Below are positions 38,220 through 49,910 of a stretch of 64,000 bases of DNA, piece by piece. A model generated the notes under the pieces. It was not told the origin of the DNA and did no database searches. It saw only the letters and a list, made by a program, of their open reading frames with translations. Positions within the stretch are counted from its first letter, which is position 1. Every line of letters starts with the position of its first letter. The translations under genes were made by a program, and so were the position numbers. Source of the DNA: Paracoccus cavernae (GTDB lineage Bacteria; Pseudomonadota; Alphaproteobacteria; Rhodobacterales; Rhodobacteraceae); contig JAUFRC010000001.1 of NCBI GenBank assembly GCA_030410095.1, positions 2,844,501 through 2,908,500 on the forward strand, written 5' to 3'.

Positions 38220-39845
38220 CCATCTGCTCGAGGTGCGCAACCTCTCGGTCGAATTCCACACGGCGGCTGGGGTCGTCAAAGCGGTCAGGAACGTCGGCTA
38301 TCATCTGGACCGTGGCGAGACGCTGGCCATTCTGGGCGAAAGCGGCTCGGGCAAATCGGTCTCGTCCTCGGCGATCATGAACCTGATCGACATGCCGCCG
38401 GGAAAGATCACCTCGGGCGAGGTGATTTTTGACGGGCAGGATCTGTTGAAGCTGGGCGCGGGCGCGCGGCGCGAGATCAACGGCCGCCGCATCGCGATGA
38501 TTTTCCAAGACCCGCTCAGCCATCTCAATCCGGTCTATACCGTCGGCTGGCAGATCGCCGAGGCGCTGACGACCCATGACATCCCGCGCGACAAGGCCCG
38601 TGTCGAGGCCCTGCGTCTGGTCACCCGCGTCGGCATCCCCAACCCCGAGGCCTCGCTAGGGAAATATCCGCACGAGTTCTCGGGCGGGCAGCGCCAACGT
38701 CTGATGATCGCGATGGCGCTGGCGATGAAGCCCGACCTCCTGATCGCCGACGAGCCGACCACCGCGCTCGATGTGACGGTTCAGGCCGAGGTTCTGGGCC
38801 TGCTCGAAGAGCTTCAGCGCGAGACCGGCATGGGCATCCTGATCATCACCCATGATCTGGGCGTCGTTGCCGAAATCGCCGATCGGGTCGTCGTGATGAA
38901 TGCGGGCGAGGTGGTGGAAACCGGCCCCGCGCGCGAAGTCTATCACAATCCCAAGCACCCCTATACCCGCAAGCTGATCGGGGCCGCGCCGGGCAAGGGC
39001 GCGATGCATGATCCCGCCCCGCCGCAGGGGGCGCCCGTGCTCGACGTGCGCAATCTGCGCAAGGATTACGGCGATTTCCTTGCGCTTGAAGATGCCAGCT
39101 TCCAGCTCATGGCCGGCGAGACGCTGGCGATTGTCGGCGAAAGCGGCTCGGGAAGTCGACCTTGGCCAAGGTGCTCCTGCGTCTGGAAGAGCCGAGCGGC
39201 GGGCAGGCGCTCTGGAAGGGGCGCGATCTTTTCGCAATGTCACCGGCCGAGCTTTACGCTTTGCGCCGCGATCTGCAGATGGTGTTTCAGGACCCGACGC
39301 AATCGCTCAATCCGCGGATGACGGTCTATCAGCTCGTCTCCGAGGCTTGGGCGATCCACCCCGGCATCCTGCCCAAAGCGCGCTGGCGCGCCCGCGTCGC
39401 CGAGCTTCTCGAGCAGGTCGGGCTGAAGCCCGAGATGGCCAACCGCTACCCGCACCAGTTTTCCGGCGGGCAGCGCCAGCGCATCGCGATTGCCCGTGCG
39501 CTCGCGCTCGAGCCCGAGCTGATCATCTGCGACGAAGCCGTCTCGGCGCTCGATGTTTCGGTTCAGGCACAGGTGATCGCGCTTTTGGACAAATTGCGCC
39601 GCGAGATGGGCATTGCCTTCATCTTCATCGCCCATGACCTGCCGGTGGTGCGCGATTTTGCCGATCACGTCATGGTCATGAAAAAGGGCCGCGTGGTCGA
39701 GCTGGGCACGGTGGCGCAGGTCTTCGATGCCCCGCGCGAGCCCTATACCCGCGCGCTTCTGGCGGCAGGGCTCGACCCCGATCCCGATGTGCAGGCCGCG
39801 CGCCGCGCCGAAAGGTTGGCGGACGAAAGCCGCGTGCCGGCCTGA
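38212..39845 (+). CDS. Fused tandem ABC ATPase (DppD-DppF type, frame break)
   Basis: One gene encodes both ATPase domains of the second peptide-type importer, about 545 residues. Domain 1 has Walker A GESGSGKS (residues 39-46), Q-loop IFQDPLSHLNPVYT, signature FSGGQRQRLMIAMAL, Walker [14 protein letters not shown] short linker around HDPAPPQGAPVLDVRNLRKD leads to domain 2 with Walker A GESGSGKST, Q-loop VFQDPTQSLNPRMT, signature FSGGQRQRIAIARAL and Walker B LIICDEAVSALD. In domain 2, alanine replaces the usual proline after the catalytic E. The frame breaks near 39151 in Walker A of domain 2; one base restores GSGKSTLAKVLLRLE. The first importer in the window uses two separate ATPase genes. 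Confidence 0.88.
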
Positions 39846-39846
39846 G

Positions 39847-39868
39847 CCCCCGCCCGACCGGCGCGGGG
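39847..39868. terminator. Hairpin between convergent ATPase and lysR genes
   Basis: CCCCGCC, CGACC, GGCGCGGGG forms a GC-rich stem between the converging genes. The following T-tract is poor, so termination is probable but not certain. Confidence 0.45.
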
Positions 39869-39869
39869 T

Positions 39870-40770
39870 CTAGGTCTTTGCACCAGAACCTCGGCCAGAT
39901 CGCGTGCAAAGAGCCGCGCGACCTCGGTCGGTTCGGGCTGGACGCGCAGGGCGATGTAGAATTGTGATTTCCACAAAAGCCCCGGCGCATCCAGCGCCCG
40001 CATCTCGCCGCGATCGACCCATTTCTGCGCGAAATGAACCGGCAGAAAGCCCAGAAAACAGCCCGAGCGGATCAGCACGGCCTGCGCCTCCATATTCGAG
40101 ACCGAGGCCGTGATCTGCGGCTCGTGCAGCGCGGCAAGCTCGGCGCGTTCGAGATAGGGGCGCACCGTCATCGCATGGCGCGAAATCGTTTCGGGGTGAT
40201 CTCCGCGGCGGGGCGGTCGAACAACGGATGGTTGAGGCCGCAGTAGAGCTGGTGGTCCTCGACCCAGACAGGACGGTAGTCGATATTGGCATGGCGCGTC
40301 GGAAAAGGGCCGACCGCAACATGGATATCGCCGGTCTGCAGGCCCTTGCTCAGCGCCTCGGTGGTGCCGACCTCGACCGTCAGCCGGACCTGCTGCTCGC
40401 GGGTGAAAAAGCGCCGCAAGGCGAGATGGACGGGCAGGTCGGGGTTGTCGACCTCGCTGTCGACGATGCCGATGCGCAAATGGCCGGTCAGAACGCGGCG
40501 CAGGGTGCCCAGATTGGCCTCGCAGGTTTCCATCACGCCCAGCATGCGCTTGGCCTCGGCATAGACCTCGGCCCCTTTGGCGGTGACGGTGAAACCGGCC
40601 CGCCCGCGTTGGCATAAAGTAAAGCCGAGCGTGGTTTCGAGATCCTTGAGATGGGTCGAAATCGCCGCCTGCGACGCGCCGAGCACGGCCTGCGCGCCCC
40701 CGAAGCCGCCATGCTCCACCACCGCGCAAAAGGTGCGCAGGTTGCGCAAAGTATAATCGCTGATCCGCAT
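39870..40770 (-). CDS. LysR-family transcription regulator (frame break)
   Basis: A LysR-type regulator of about 300 residues. The N-terminal helix-turn-helix (residues 1-60) reads MRISDYTLRNLRTFCAVVEH, then GGAQAVLGASQAAISTHLKDLE. The effector-binding domain follows. The frame breaks near 40195; one base in the CCCC run joins RPAAEITP to ETISRHAMTVRPYLERA. The exact C-terminus is uncertain: TAG at 39870-39872 is in one frame, and the corrected frame would otherwise run to 39743 inside the converging ATPase gene, so another base may be missing near 39880. It is divergent from the MHS transporter and ureohydrolase genes and probably activates them; a perfect inverted repeat lies between. Confidence 0.82.
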
Positions 40771-40814
40771 GAGGCCCTCCTCCGGCTTCCGCTTCACAGG
40801 ATGGATTACTTTAG

Positions 40815-40833
40815 ATTTCTTGAAACAAGAAAT
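40815..40833. promoter_or_regulatory. Perfect 8-bp inverted repeat, candidate LysR operator
   Basis: ATTTCTTG-AAA-CAAGAAAT, centred about 54 bases before the lysR start and 151 bases before the transporter start. It contains the T-N11-A pattern of LysR recognition sites. It sits in an AT-rich patch in GC-rich DNA, as expected for a functional divergent control region. Confidence 0.6.
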
Positions 40834-40974
40834 GGAAAGATCGGATTTATACGCGATTTCCCTCGCGGCATGGTCTGGATATTCGCACTTGGGCAGGGGA
40901 GGCACGAGCGGCGATCCGCATTGGGAGAACCCAATCGCGGCACCGGAAATCAACCATGGGAGGGGAAGATTTCT

Positions 40975-42333
40975 ATGTCAGTATCAAGCACGGATCTGGG
41001 CGCCGGCGCCCGCTCGCATCCGCAAACGGATGTGTCCAAAGACGAATTGCTGCGCCGCGCGGCCTTCGCAAGCTTCATCGGCACCTTTGTCGAATGGTTC
41101 GACTATGCGGTCTACGGCTTTCTGGCCGCGGTGATCGCGGTCGTCTTCTTTCCCGCGACCGATGCGCGTTCGGGATTGATGGCGGCCTATGCGGTTTTCG
41201 CTTTGTCCTTCATCATCCGTCCGATCGGCGGCGTGATCTGGGGCCATTTCGGCGATAAATTTGGGCGCAAGGCCACGCTGTCGCTGTCGATTTTCATCAT
41301 GTCGGCCGCGACTTTCGTCATCGCCTTTCTGCCGAGCTACGAGACCGCCGGCATGCTGGCGCCGATCCTGCTTTTGCTGACGCGGATGGTGCAGGGCTTT
41401 GCCGCTTCGGGCGAGTTCGCGGGCGCGGCCTCGTTTCTGGCGGAATATGCGCCCGACAACCGGCGAGGCTTTTTCACCTCGCTGGTGCCTGCAGGCGAGG
41501 CGGCGGGGCTTTTGGCGGCATCGCTGTTCGTCGCGCTGCTTTACGCTTTGTTGTCGGATGCGCAACTCCAGTCATGGGGCTGGCGTCTGCCTTTCCTGAT
41601 GGCGTTCCCCTTGGGCTTCGTCGGCGTCTTCATCCGCCGCCGCCTCGAGGAAACCCCACATTTCCAGGCGTTGGAACAGGAAAACCACGTTCCCACGACG
41701 CCCGTGAAAGAGCTGTTCAAGAACAATTTCCCGCAGCTGATGATGGCTTTCGGCGGCACGCTTCTGAACGCGGTCGGCTTTTACCTCATCCTGATCTACA
41801 TGCCGACCTACCTTGCCGGAGAGCTGGGCGTGGGCAAAGAGGCCGCATTCCTGTGCTCGACCGTGACGCTGGTGGCCTACCTCGGCTCGATCTTCATCAT
41901 GGGGGCGCTGTCGGACAAGCTGGGGCGCAAAGTCATCCTGCTGCTGTGCTCGGTCCTGTTTGTCGTGCTGACGGTGCCGCTGTTCATGGTCCTGTCCTCG
42001 ATCACCTATACCGGCATGGCGAGCACCAGCTATCTGATGATCCTCATGGTCCTTGCGCTGTTCGGGGTCATGATGGCGATGAACGGCGGCACTTTGGCCA
42101 CGTTCCTGTGCGAGCTCTTCCCGACCCGCGTGCGTTTTTCGGGCTTCGCGCTCAGCTATAACTCGGCCAATGCCTTCTTTGGCGGCACCGCGCCTTTGAT
42201 CGCAACATGGGTCGGCGGGATCATCGGCAGCGCCCTTGCGCCGGCCTATTTCCTGACCGGCGCCGCAATCATCACCTTCTTGTCGATCATGATGGCCCGC
42301 GCAGGCGGGGCAGGGTCGAAGCTGGAAGAGTGA
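40975..42333 (+). CDS. MHS-family major facilitator (metabolite:H+ symporter)
   Basis: An intact 452-residue, 12-helix transporter of the metabolite:H+ symporter family (ProP/KgtP/citrate group). The signature FASFIGTFVEWFDYAVYGFL opens helix 1, GHFGDKFGRKATL is the loop 2-3 motif, and MVQGFAASGEFAGAASFLAE is the helix 4 motif. GALSDKLGRKVILLL is the matching motif of the second half, and ELFPTRVRFSGFALSYN is typical of MHS proteins. I choose ATG 40975, with GGGAGGGG 10-17 bases upstream. It is divergent from lysR and is followed 30 bases later by a ureohydrolase. It probably imports that enzyme's substrate, a guanidino compound or polyamine precursor. Confidence 0.88.
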   Translation: MSVSSTDLGAGARSHPQTDVSKDELLRRAAFASFIGTFVEWFDYAVYGFLAAVIAVVFFPATDARSGLMAAYAVFALSFIIRPIGGVIWGHFGDKFGRKATLSLSIFIMSAATFVIAFLPSYETAGMLAPILLLLTRMVQGFAASGEFAGAASFLAEYAPDNRRGFFTSLVPAGEAAGLLAASLFVALLYALLSDAQLQSWGWRLPFLMAFPLGFVGVFIRRRLEETPHFQALEQENHVPTTPVKELFKNNFPQLMMAFGGTLLNAVGFYLILIYMPTYLAGELGVGKEAAFLCSTVTLVAYLGSIFIMGALSDKLGRKVILLLCSVLFVVLTVPLFMVLSSITYTGMASTSYLMILMVLALFGVMMAMNGGTLATFLCELFPTRVRFSGFALSYNSANAFFGGTAPLIATWVGGIIGSALAPAYFLTGAAIITFLSIMMARAGGAGSKLEE

Positions 42334-42363
42334 CCCAATATCTTGTTGAAAGGACATCATGAA

Positions 42364-43343
42364 ATGAGCACGGACAAATATTCAGCGGGTCGCCTGAACC
42401 TACCCTTCGTCGGGATCTGCACCTTCGGCAAACGCCCCTATGTCGCCGATTGGACCCAGATCGACGCCGATGTCGCCGTGCTGGGCGCGCCCTTCGATTT
42501 CGGCACGCAATACCGCGCCGGCTCGCGCTTCGGGCCGCGCGGGGTGCGCGAGGCCTCGACGCTGTTCAGCTTCGGCCATGCGGGGGCCTACGATCACGAG
42601 GATGACGTCACCTATCTGCCCGACAGCGTGCGCATCGTGGATATCGGCGATGCCGACATCGTCCACACCGACACCGCCCAAAGCCACGCCAATATCAAGA
42701 CCGGCGTGCAGGCGATCCTTGAAGCGGGGCCTTTCCGGTGGTGATCGGGGGCGACCACTCGATCAACATCCCCTGTATCGACGCTTTCGAGGGGCATGGC
42801 GACATCCATATTTTCCAGATCGACGCGCATCTGGATTTCGTGGACGAGCGTCACGGCGTGCGTACCGGCCACGGCAGCCCGCTGCGCCGCGCCTCGGAAA
42901 AGGGCTATGTCACCGGGATGACGCAGGTCGGCATCCGCAACGTGTCCTCGACGGCGCGTGACGGCTACGAGGCGGCGCGGGCCTCGGGATCGGACATCTT
43001 GTCGGTGCGTCAGGCGCGCAAGCTCGGCGCCGAAGAGGTGATCAACCGCATCCCCGAGGGCGCGCGCGTCTATGTCACGCTCGATATCGACGGCTTCTGC
43101 CCCTCGATCGCGCCGGGGACGGGAACGCCGTCGCATGGCGGGTTCCTTTACTATGAGGTGCTCGAGATGCTTCAGGCGCTCGCGCGTCGCCACGAGGTCG
43201 TCGGCATCGACCTGGTCGAGGTCGCGCCCGAGTTCGACCATTCCGCAACCACCACGACGCTCGCGGCGCAGGTCTTGCTGAACTTCATCGGATTCGTCTT
43301 CCACGAGCGGGCGCGCCGTGCCGGAAATGTCGCGCAAGGCTGA
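42364..43343 (+). CDS. Agmatinase-family ureohydrolase (frame break)
   Basis: A manganese-type ureohydrolase of about 326 residues that splits a guanidino group to urea and an amine. Metal ligands are visible in GGDHSINIP, in QIDAHLDFVDERHG, and in TLDIDGFCPSIAPGTGTPSHGG. The second motif reads DAHLD, where the arginase/agmatinase family normally has DAHxD, so all ligands are present. The frame breaks near 42730; one G in GCGGGGCC joins AILEAG to AFPVVIGGDHS. Start ATG 42364 follows the MHS transporter stop by 30 bases. Substrate candidates are agmatine, guanidinobutyrate or guanidinopropionate. The loop residues that select the substrate cannot be read with confidence here. Confidence 0.87.
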
Positions 43344-43392
43344 TATGCCCCAGCGTTACATGGATCGGGCTTGAAGCCGATTCTCCAAAATG

Positions 43393-43420
43393 CAAAAGGG
43401 GGCCGCGTCGGTCCCCTTTG
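43393..43420 (+). terminator. Terminator-like hairpin after the ureohydrolase gene
   Basis: AAAAGGGG, an inner CC...GG pair, then CCCCTTTG makes a stem with A and T flanks about 50 bases after the stop. The T-tract is short. Confidence 0.6.
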
Positions 43421-43622
43421 TCATGCCGCAGCGTCCCGTTCGGGGCCGCGACGGGCGAACAGGGGCGGGAATGCGCCGCTGCGAGGGCTTGAGTCCCGCG
43501 CGTGAATAGCTCTTTATGTTGCAGGGCGCGGGCGTCCCGCAGCCCCGAAACTCCGAAACTGTGGTTCGCTTCAAAGGCTTGATTGTCACGGGCAGTCTGT
43601 TACCTTGTCGTCATACCATATG

Positions 43623-43651
43623 TTGACAAAAATGCGGCCGTGAGGCCTAAT
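43623..43651 (+). promoter_or_regulatory. Sigma-70 type promoter of the nrdHIEF operon
   Basis: TTGACA (43623-43628), a 17-base spacer, and CCTAAT (43646-43651; four of six consensus positions). The start of transcription would fall near 43657, at the 5' end of the cobalamin riboswitch. A partial palindrome CATACCATATGTTG overlaps the -35 region and could be a regulator site such as an NrdR box, but it matches only loosely. Confidence 0.65.
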
Positions 43652-43654
43652 GCT

Positions 43655-43832
43655 TGTGTTCTGGTTCTTGAGTCGAAGACGCGTTTGGCGCAAGAAAAAG
43701 AGGGAAAGCCGGTGAGAAGCCGGCGCTGCCCCCGCAACTGTAGGCGGTGAGCGAAGCCACAAGGATCCTGCGGGTTTCTGCGCGAAGGATCGGCCGAGCG
43801 ATGATCCGTGAGTCAGGACCTGCCAGGACAGG
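43655..43832 (+). promoter_or_regulatory. Cobalamin (AdoCbl) riboswitch
   Basis: The aptamer is recognisable from its conserved core. GTGTTCTGGTTC opens it, followed by GGGAAAGCCGGTGAGAAGCC and CGGCGCTGCCCCCGCAACTG (the B12 box), then GGCGGTGAGCGAAGCCAC and GAGTCAGGACCTGCC near the 3' end. The spacing and order fit the AdoCbl riboswitch family. Downstream, CGAAG-GAGTGT-CTTCG (about 43877-43893) and a CCCC/GGGG pairing could form the expression platform before the nrdH ribosome site at about 43935. In known cases ligand binding lowers expression, so B12 should repress this operon. Confidence 0.93.
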
Positions 43833-43944
43833 AATAGAATTAACCGTGCGGTGGGCGCGGGGGTTTCAAAACGTCTGACGAAGGAGTGTCTTCGCCGGAT
43901 TTTCCCCTGTCTCTCGTCGCGATATGCCAAGGGACAAGGAAGAT

Positions 43945-44166
43945 ATGACCATCACCGTTTACTCGAAGCCTGCTTGCGTTCAGTGCACCGCCACGACCCG
44001 CGCGCTTGATGCGAAAGGTCTGTCCTACGACATCATCGACCTGACGCAGGACGAGGCGGCGATGGAGAAGGTGACGGCCCTTGGCTACCGTCAGGCTCCG
44101 GTCGTGATCGCGGGCGACGAGCATTGGGCGGGCTTTCGTCCCGACATGATCGGCCGTCTGTCCTGA
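43945..44166 (+). CDS. nrdH: NrdH, glutaredoxin-like reductant of class Ib RNR
   Basis: An intact 73-residue NrdH-redoxin. The active-site motif CVQC is at residues 11-14, matching the CxQC form used in class Ib systems, and the fold continues through [20 protein letters not shown] with the cis-proline and the C-terminal motif typical of NrdH. It reduces the NrdEF reductase using thioredoxin reductase. Start ATG 43945 follows AAGGAAG. It is the first gene behind the cobalamin riboswitch, so its ribosome site is the probable target of control. Confidence 0.93.
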   Translation: MTITVYSKPACVQCTATTRALDAKGLSYDIIDLTQDEAAMEKVTALGYRQAPVVIAGDEHWAGFRPDMIGRLS

Positions 44167-44575
44167 TCGGGCAGCGGGGTCGTGCTTGATCTTGTCTATT
44201 TCTCGTCGGTCTCGGGCAATACGGCCCGTTTCGTCGAGAGATTGGGAATGGGGGCACCCGTATTCCGGTCAGCCCTTCCGATCCGATGCCGGTTGCGGAC
44301 AAGCCTTTCGTCCTGATCTGTCCGACTTTCGCGGATGGTCTGGGGCGGGGCGCGGTCCCCAAACAGGTGATCAAGTTTCTCAATATCGCCGAAAACCGCG
44401 ACCTGCTGCGCGGCGTGATCGCCGCGGGCAACCGCAACTTCGGCACGACCTTCGCCCTTGCGGGCGATGTCATCGCACAAAACCAACGCGCCAGTTCTCT
44501 ACCGTTTCGAACTGGCGGGCACCGAAACCGATATCATCCGCATCAAAGCGGGGCTTGCTGAATTCCGGGGATGGA

Positions 44576-47745
<3,170 letters not shown>

Positions 47746-47757
47746 TCCCGCGTCCGG

Positions 47758-47795
47758 CCCGAGGGTTGTTCTTCATCAGAAAAATACCCTCGGGG
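47758..47795. repeat. Inverted copy of the CCCCGAGG(A/G)TATTT element (copy 2)
   Basis: CCCGAGGG (47758-47765) and CCCTCGGG (47787-47794) form a perfect 8-bp stem with a 21-base loop holding CAGAAAAATA. Read on the minus strand this is CCCCGAGGGTATTTTTCTGATGAAGAAC, the same element as copy 1. It lies just after nrdF and could act as a 3' processing or termination signal. Confidence 0.6.
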
Positions 47796-47817
47796 TGAAT
47801 TGCGGCGCCAGCCGCGA

Positions 47818-47841
47818 GAGGGGGCGCAAGCCCCCTTTTCC
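47818..47841. terminator. Rho-independent terminator between nrdF and the acyl-CoA ligase gene
   Basis: AGGGGG, CGCAAG, CCCCCTTTTCC: a 5- to 6-bp stem with four T. It lies between convergent genes and likely ends nrdHIEF, and possibly the opposite gene as well. Confidence 0.8.
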
Positions 47842-47861
47842 TTTTTCGCCTCAGCCCAAAC

Positions 47862-49493
47862 TCAGGCCAGATTGCGGGCGCGTTCGCGCAGGGCGAATTT
47901 CTGGATCTTGCCGGTCGAGGTCTTGGGCAGATCGCCGAAGATCACCGTTTTCGGGACTTTGAACCGCGCCATGTTCTCGCGGCAGAAGGCGATGATATCG
48001 GCCTCGCTTGCCTCTTTGCCCGGTTTCAGCGTCACGAAGGCGCAGGGCGTTTCGCCCCATGTCTCGTCGGGCCGCGCCACCACGGCCGCCTCCAGAATGG
48101 CGGGGTGGCGATACAGCACATCCTCGACCTCGATCGACGAGATGTTCTCGCCGCCCGAAATGATGATGTCCTTCGAGCGGTCTTTCAGCTCGATATAGCC
48201 GTCGGGATGCATCACCCCGAGATCGCCGGTCGCGAACCAGCCGCCGCGAAAGGCCTTTTCCGTGGCCGAGGGGTTCTTGAGATAGCCCTTCATGACGTTG
48301 TTGCCGCGCATGAAGATCTCGCCCATGCTCTCCCCGTCCGGAGGCATGCGCTCGAGCGTGGCGGGATCGGCGACCATCAGCCCGTTCAGCACGAGGTTCT
48401 TGACGCCCTGCCGCGATTTCAGCCGCGCCTTTTCATCGGGCGAGGCGCTGCCCCAATCATCGTTCCATTCGCAGACCACGGCGGGGCCGTAGGTCTCGGT
48501 CAGGCCGTAGACATGGGTGACGTCGATCCCCATCGCCTCCATCGCGCCGATCACGGCGGCGGGCGGGGCGGCGCCGGCGGTCATGACCTTGATCTTGTGG
48601 TCGAAGTCCTTGAGCGCATCCGGCGCATTCGCCAGCATGTTCAAAACGACCGGCGCGCCGCAGAAATGGGTGACCTTTTCGTCGCGGATGAGCTGGTAGA
48701 CCGTCTCGGCGCGGACCGCGCGCAGACAGATGCAGACGCCCGCATTGGCGGCAATCGTCCAGGGAAAGCACCAGCCGTTGCAGTGAAACATCGGCAGGGT
48801 CCACAGATAGCGCGAATGCTGCGCCATGCCCCATGAAACGATGTTCTGCAGCCCGTTCAGCGCCGCGCCGCGGTGGTGGTAGACGACGCCCTTGGGATCG
48901 CCGGTCGTGCCCGAGGTGTAGTTCAGCGAAATCGCATCCCATTCGTTCTCGGGCGGCGACCAGCGATAGGCGGGATCGCCCTCGGCCAGCAGCTCCTCGT
49001 AGCTCAGCGCGCCGATGCGGCGGCCTCCGTCGAAATTCGGGTCGATGATGTCGACGACCAGAATGTCGCGCGCGCTTGCGATGCGCAGGGCGCGTTCGGC
49101 CAGATCGGCGAATTCGGGATCGACCAGCAGGACCTTGGCCTCGCCGTGATCAAGGATGAAGGCCACGGTTTCCGAATCAAGCCGCGTGTTGATCGCGTTC
49201 AGGACCGCGCCGGTCATCGGAATGCTGAAATGGGATTCGAAGGTCTCGGGGATATTGGCGGCCAGAACCGCGACCGTATCGCCCTTGCAGATGCCGCGCT
49301 TTTCCAGCGCGCTGGCGACCCGCAGGCAACGTTCGTAGGTCTCGGCCCAGTTGCGGCGCGTCTTGCCATGGACCACGGCCAGCGCATCGGGAAAGATCGA
49401 GGCGGTGCGTTCGATATAGCTGAGCGGGGTGAGTTGCTCGTAATTGGCCGGTCCCGCCTCGAGACCCTGCCGGTAGATATCATGATGTGCCAT
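47862..49493 (-). CDS. Acyl-CoA synthetase, AMP-binding enzyme family
   Basis: An intact 543-residue adenylate-forming ligase of the fatty acyl or short/medium-chain acyl-CoA type. The phosphate loop YTSGTTGDPKGVVYHHRG is near residue 178, the adenine-binding YGLTETYGP near 310, TGDLGVMHPDGYIELKDRSKD near 416 holds the hinge aspartate and lysine region, and the C-terminal catalytic lysine lies in KTSTGKIQKFAL. It forms acyl-AMP and then acyl-CoA in the cytoplasm. Start ATG 49493 follows GGGGAAGAG. It stands alone, converging on nrdF. The chain length and acid are not decided by the sequence. Confidence 0.88.
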   Translation of the reverse strand: MAHHDIYRQGLEAGPANYEQLTPLSYIERTASIFPDALAVVHGKTRRNWAETYERCLRVASALEKRGICKGDTVAVLAANIPETFESHFSIPMTGAVLNAINTRLDSETVAFILDHGEAKVLLVDPEFADLAERALRIASARDILVVDIIDPNFDGGRRIGALSYEELLAEGDPAYRWSPPENEWDAISLNYTSGTTGDPKGVVYHHRGAALNGLQNIVSWGMAQHSRYLWTLPMFHCNGWCFPWTIAANAGVCICLRAVRAETVYQLIRDEKVTHFCGAPVVLNMLANAPDALKDFDHKIKVMTAGAAPPAAVIGAMEAMGIDVTHVYGLTETYGPAVVCEWNDDWGSASPDEKARLKSRQGVKNLVLNGLMVADPATLERMPPDGESMGEIFMRGNNVMKGYLKNPSATEKAFRGGWFATGDLGVMHPDGYIELKDRSKDIIISGGENISSIEVEDVLYRHPAILEAAVVARPDETWGETPCAFVTLKPGKEASEADIIAFCRENMARFKVPKTVIFGDLPKTSTGKIQKFALRERARNLA

Positions 49494-49910
49494 CTCTTCC
49501 CCCTTGATCGCCGATGCCTCTGTCGCGACCAAGCCGCCGGATGGCACCAAATCCGTCAGCAACTTTGCAATCCGCGCGCCGGAGTTCCAGAGCGGAGGGC
49601 AATGTTAGCGACCATCCGTGCGAAATATTTTTGCGCGGAGCCGGTTTCGGGCCCCGAAGCGGGGCGCGATCCGACTCTCCATGCCTGCCGCAGGGTCCGG
49701 CCCGACGGCACGGTGCGGGCGAATTGCCCGCTCTTGCGGCGGATTGTCACATGAAGTGGACGCAATCACGCGGATTGTTGGGAAAAACCGGCGCTTTTGT
49801 GCTGCTCCTTGCGGAATTGCGCGAGGATCCTCTTGCTCCGCCGCGGTTCTGGCCCGAATTTGTCCGCCACTGTTTCACTATGGGAGCCTGGGGCCTGTGT
49901 TTTTGAATGG
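49494..49910. other. Non-coding stretch before the TerC gene
   Basis: About 400 bases between divergent genes with no trusted coding frame. I see no tRNA, riboswitch or strong repeat. It should hold promoters for the ligase (leftward) and the TerC-like gene (rightward). GC-rich inverted segments such as GGGCCCCGAAGCGGGGC near 49650 could form a hairpin. Confidence 0.45.

Noticed and set aside
49620..49760. A tRNA-like or structured RNA stretch before the TerC gene
   Set aside because: GC-rich pairing segments occur, but no T-loop GGTTCGA, no anticodon arm and no CCA-proximal acceptor stem can be aligned.
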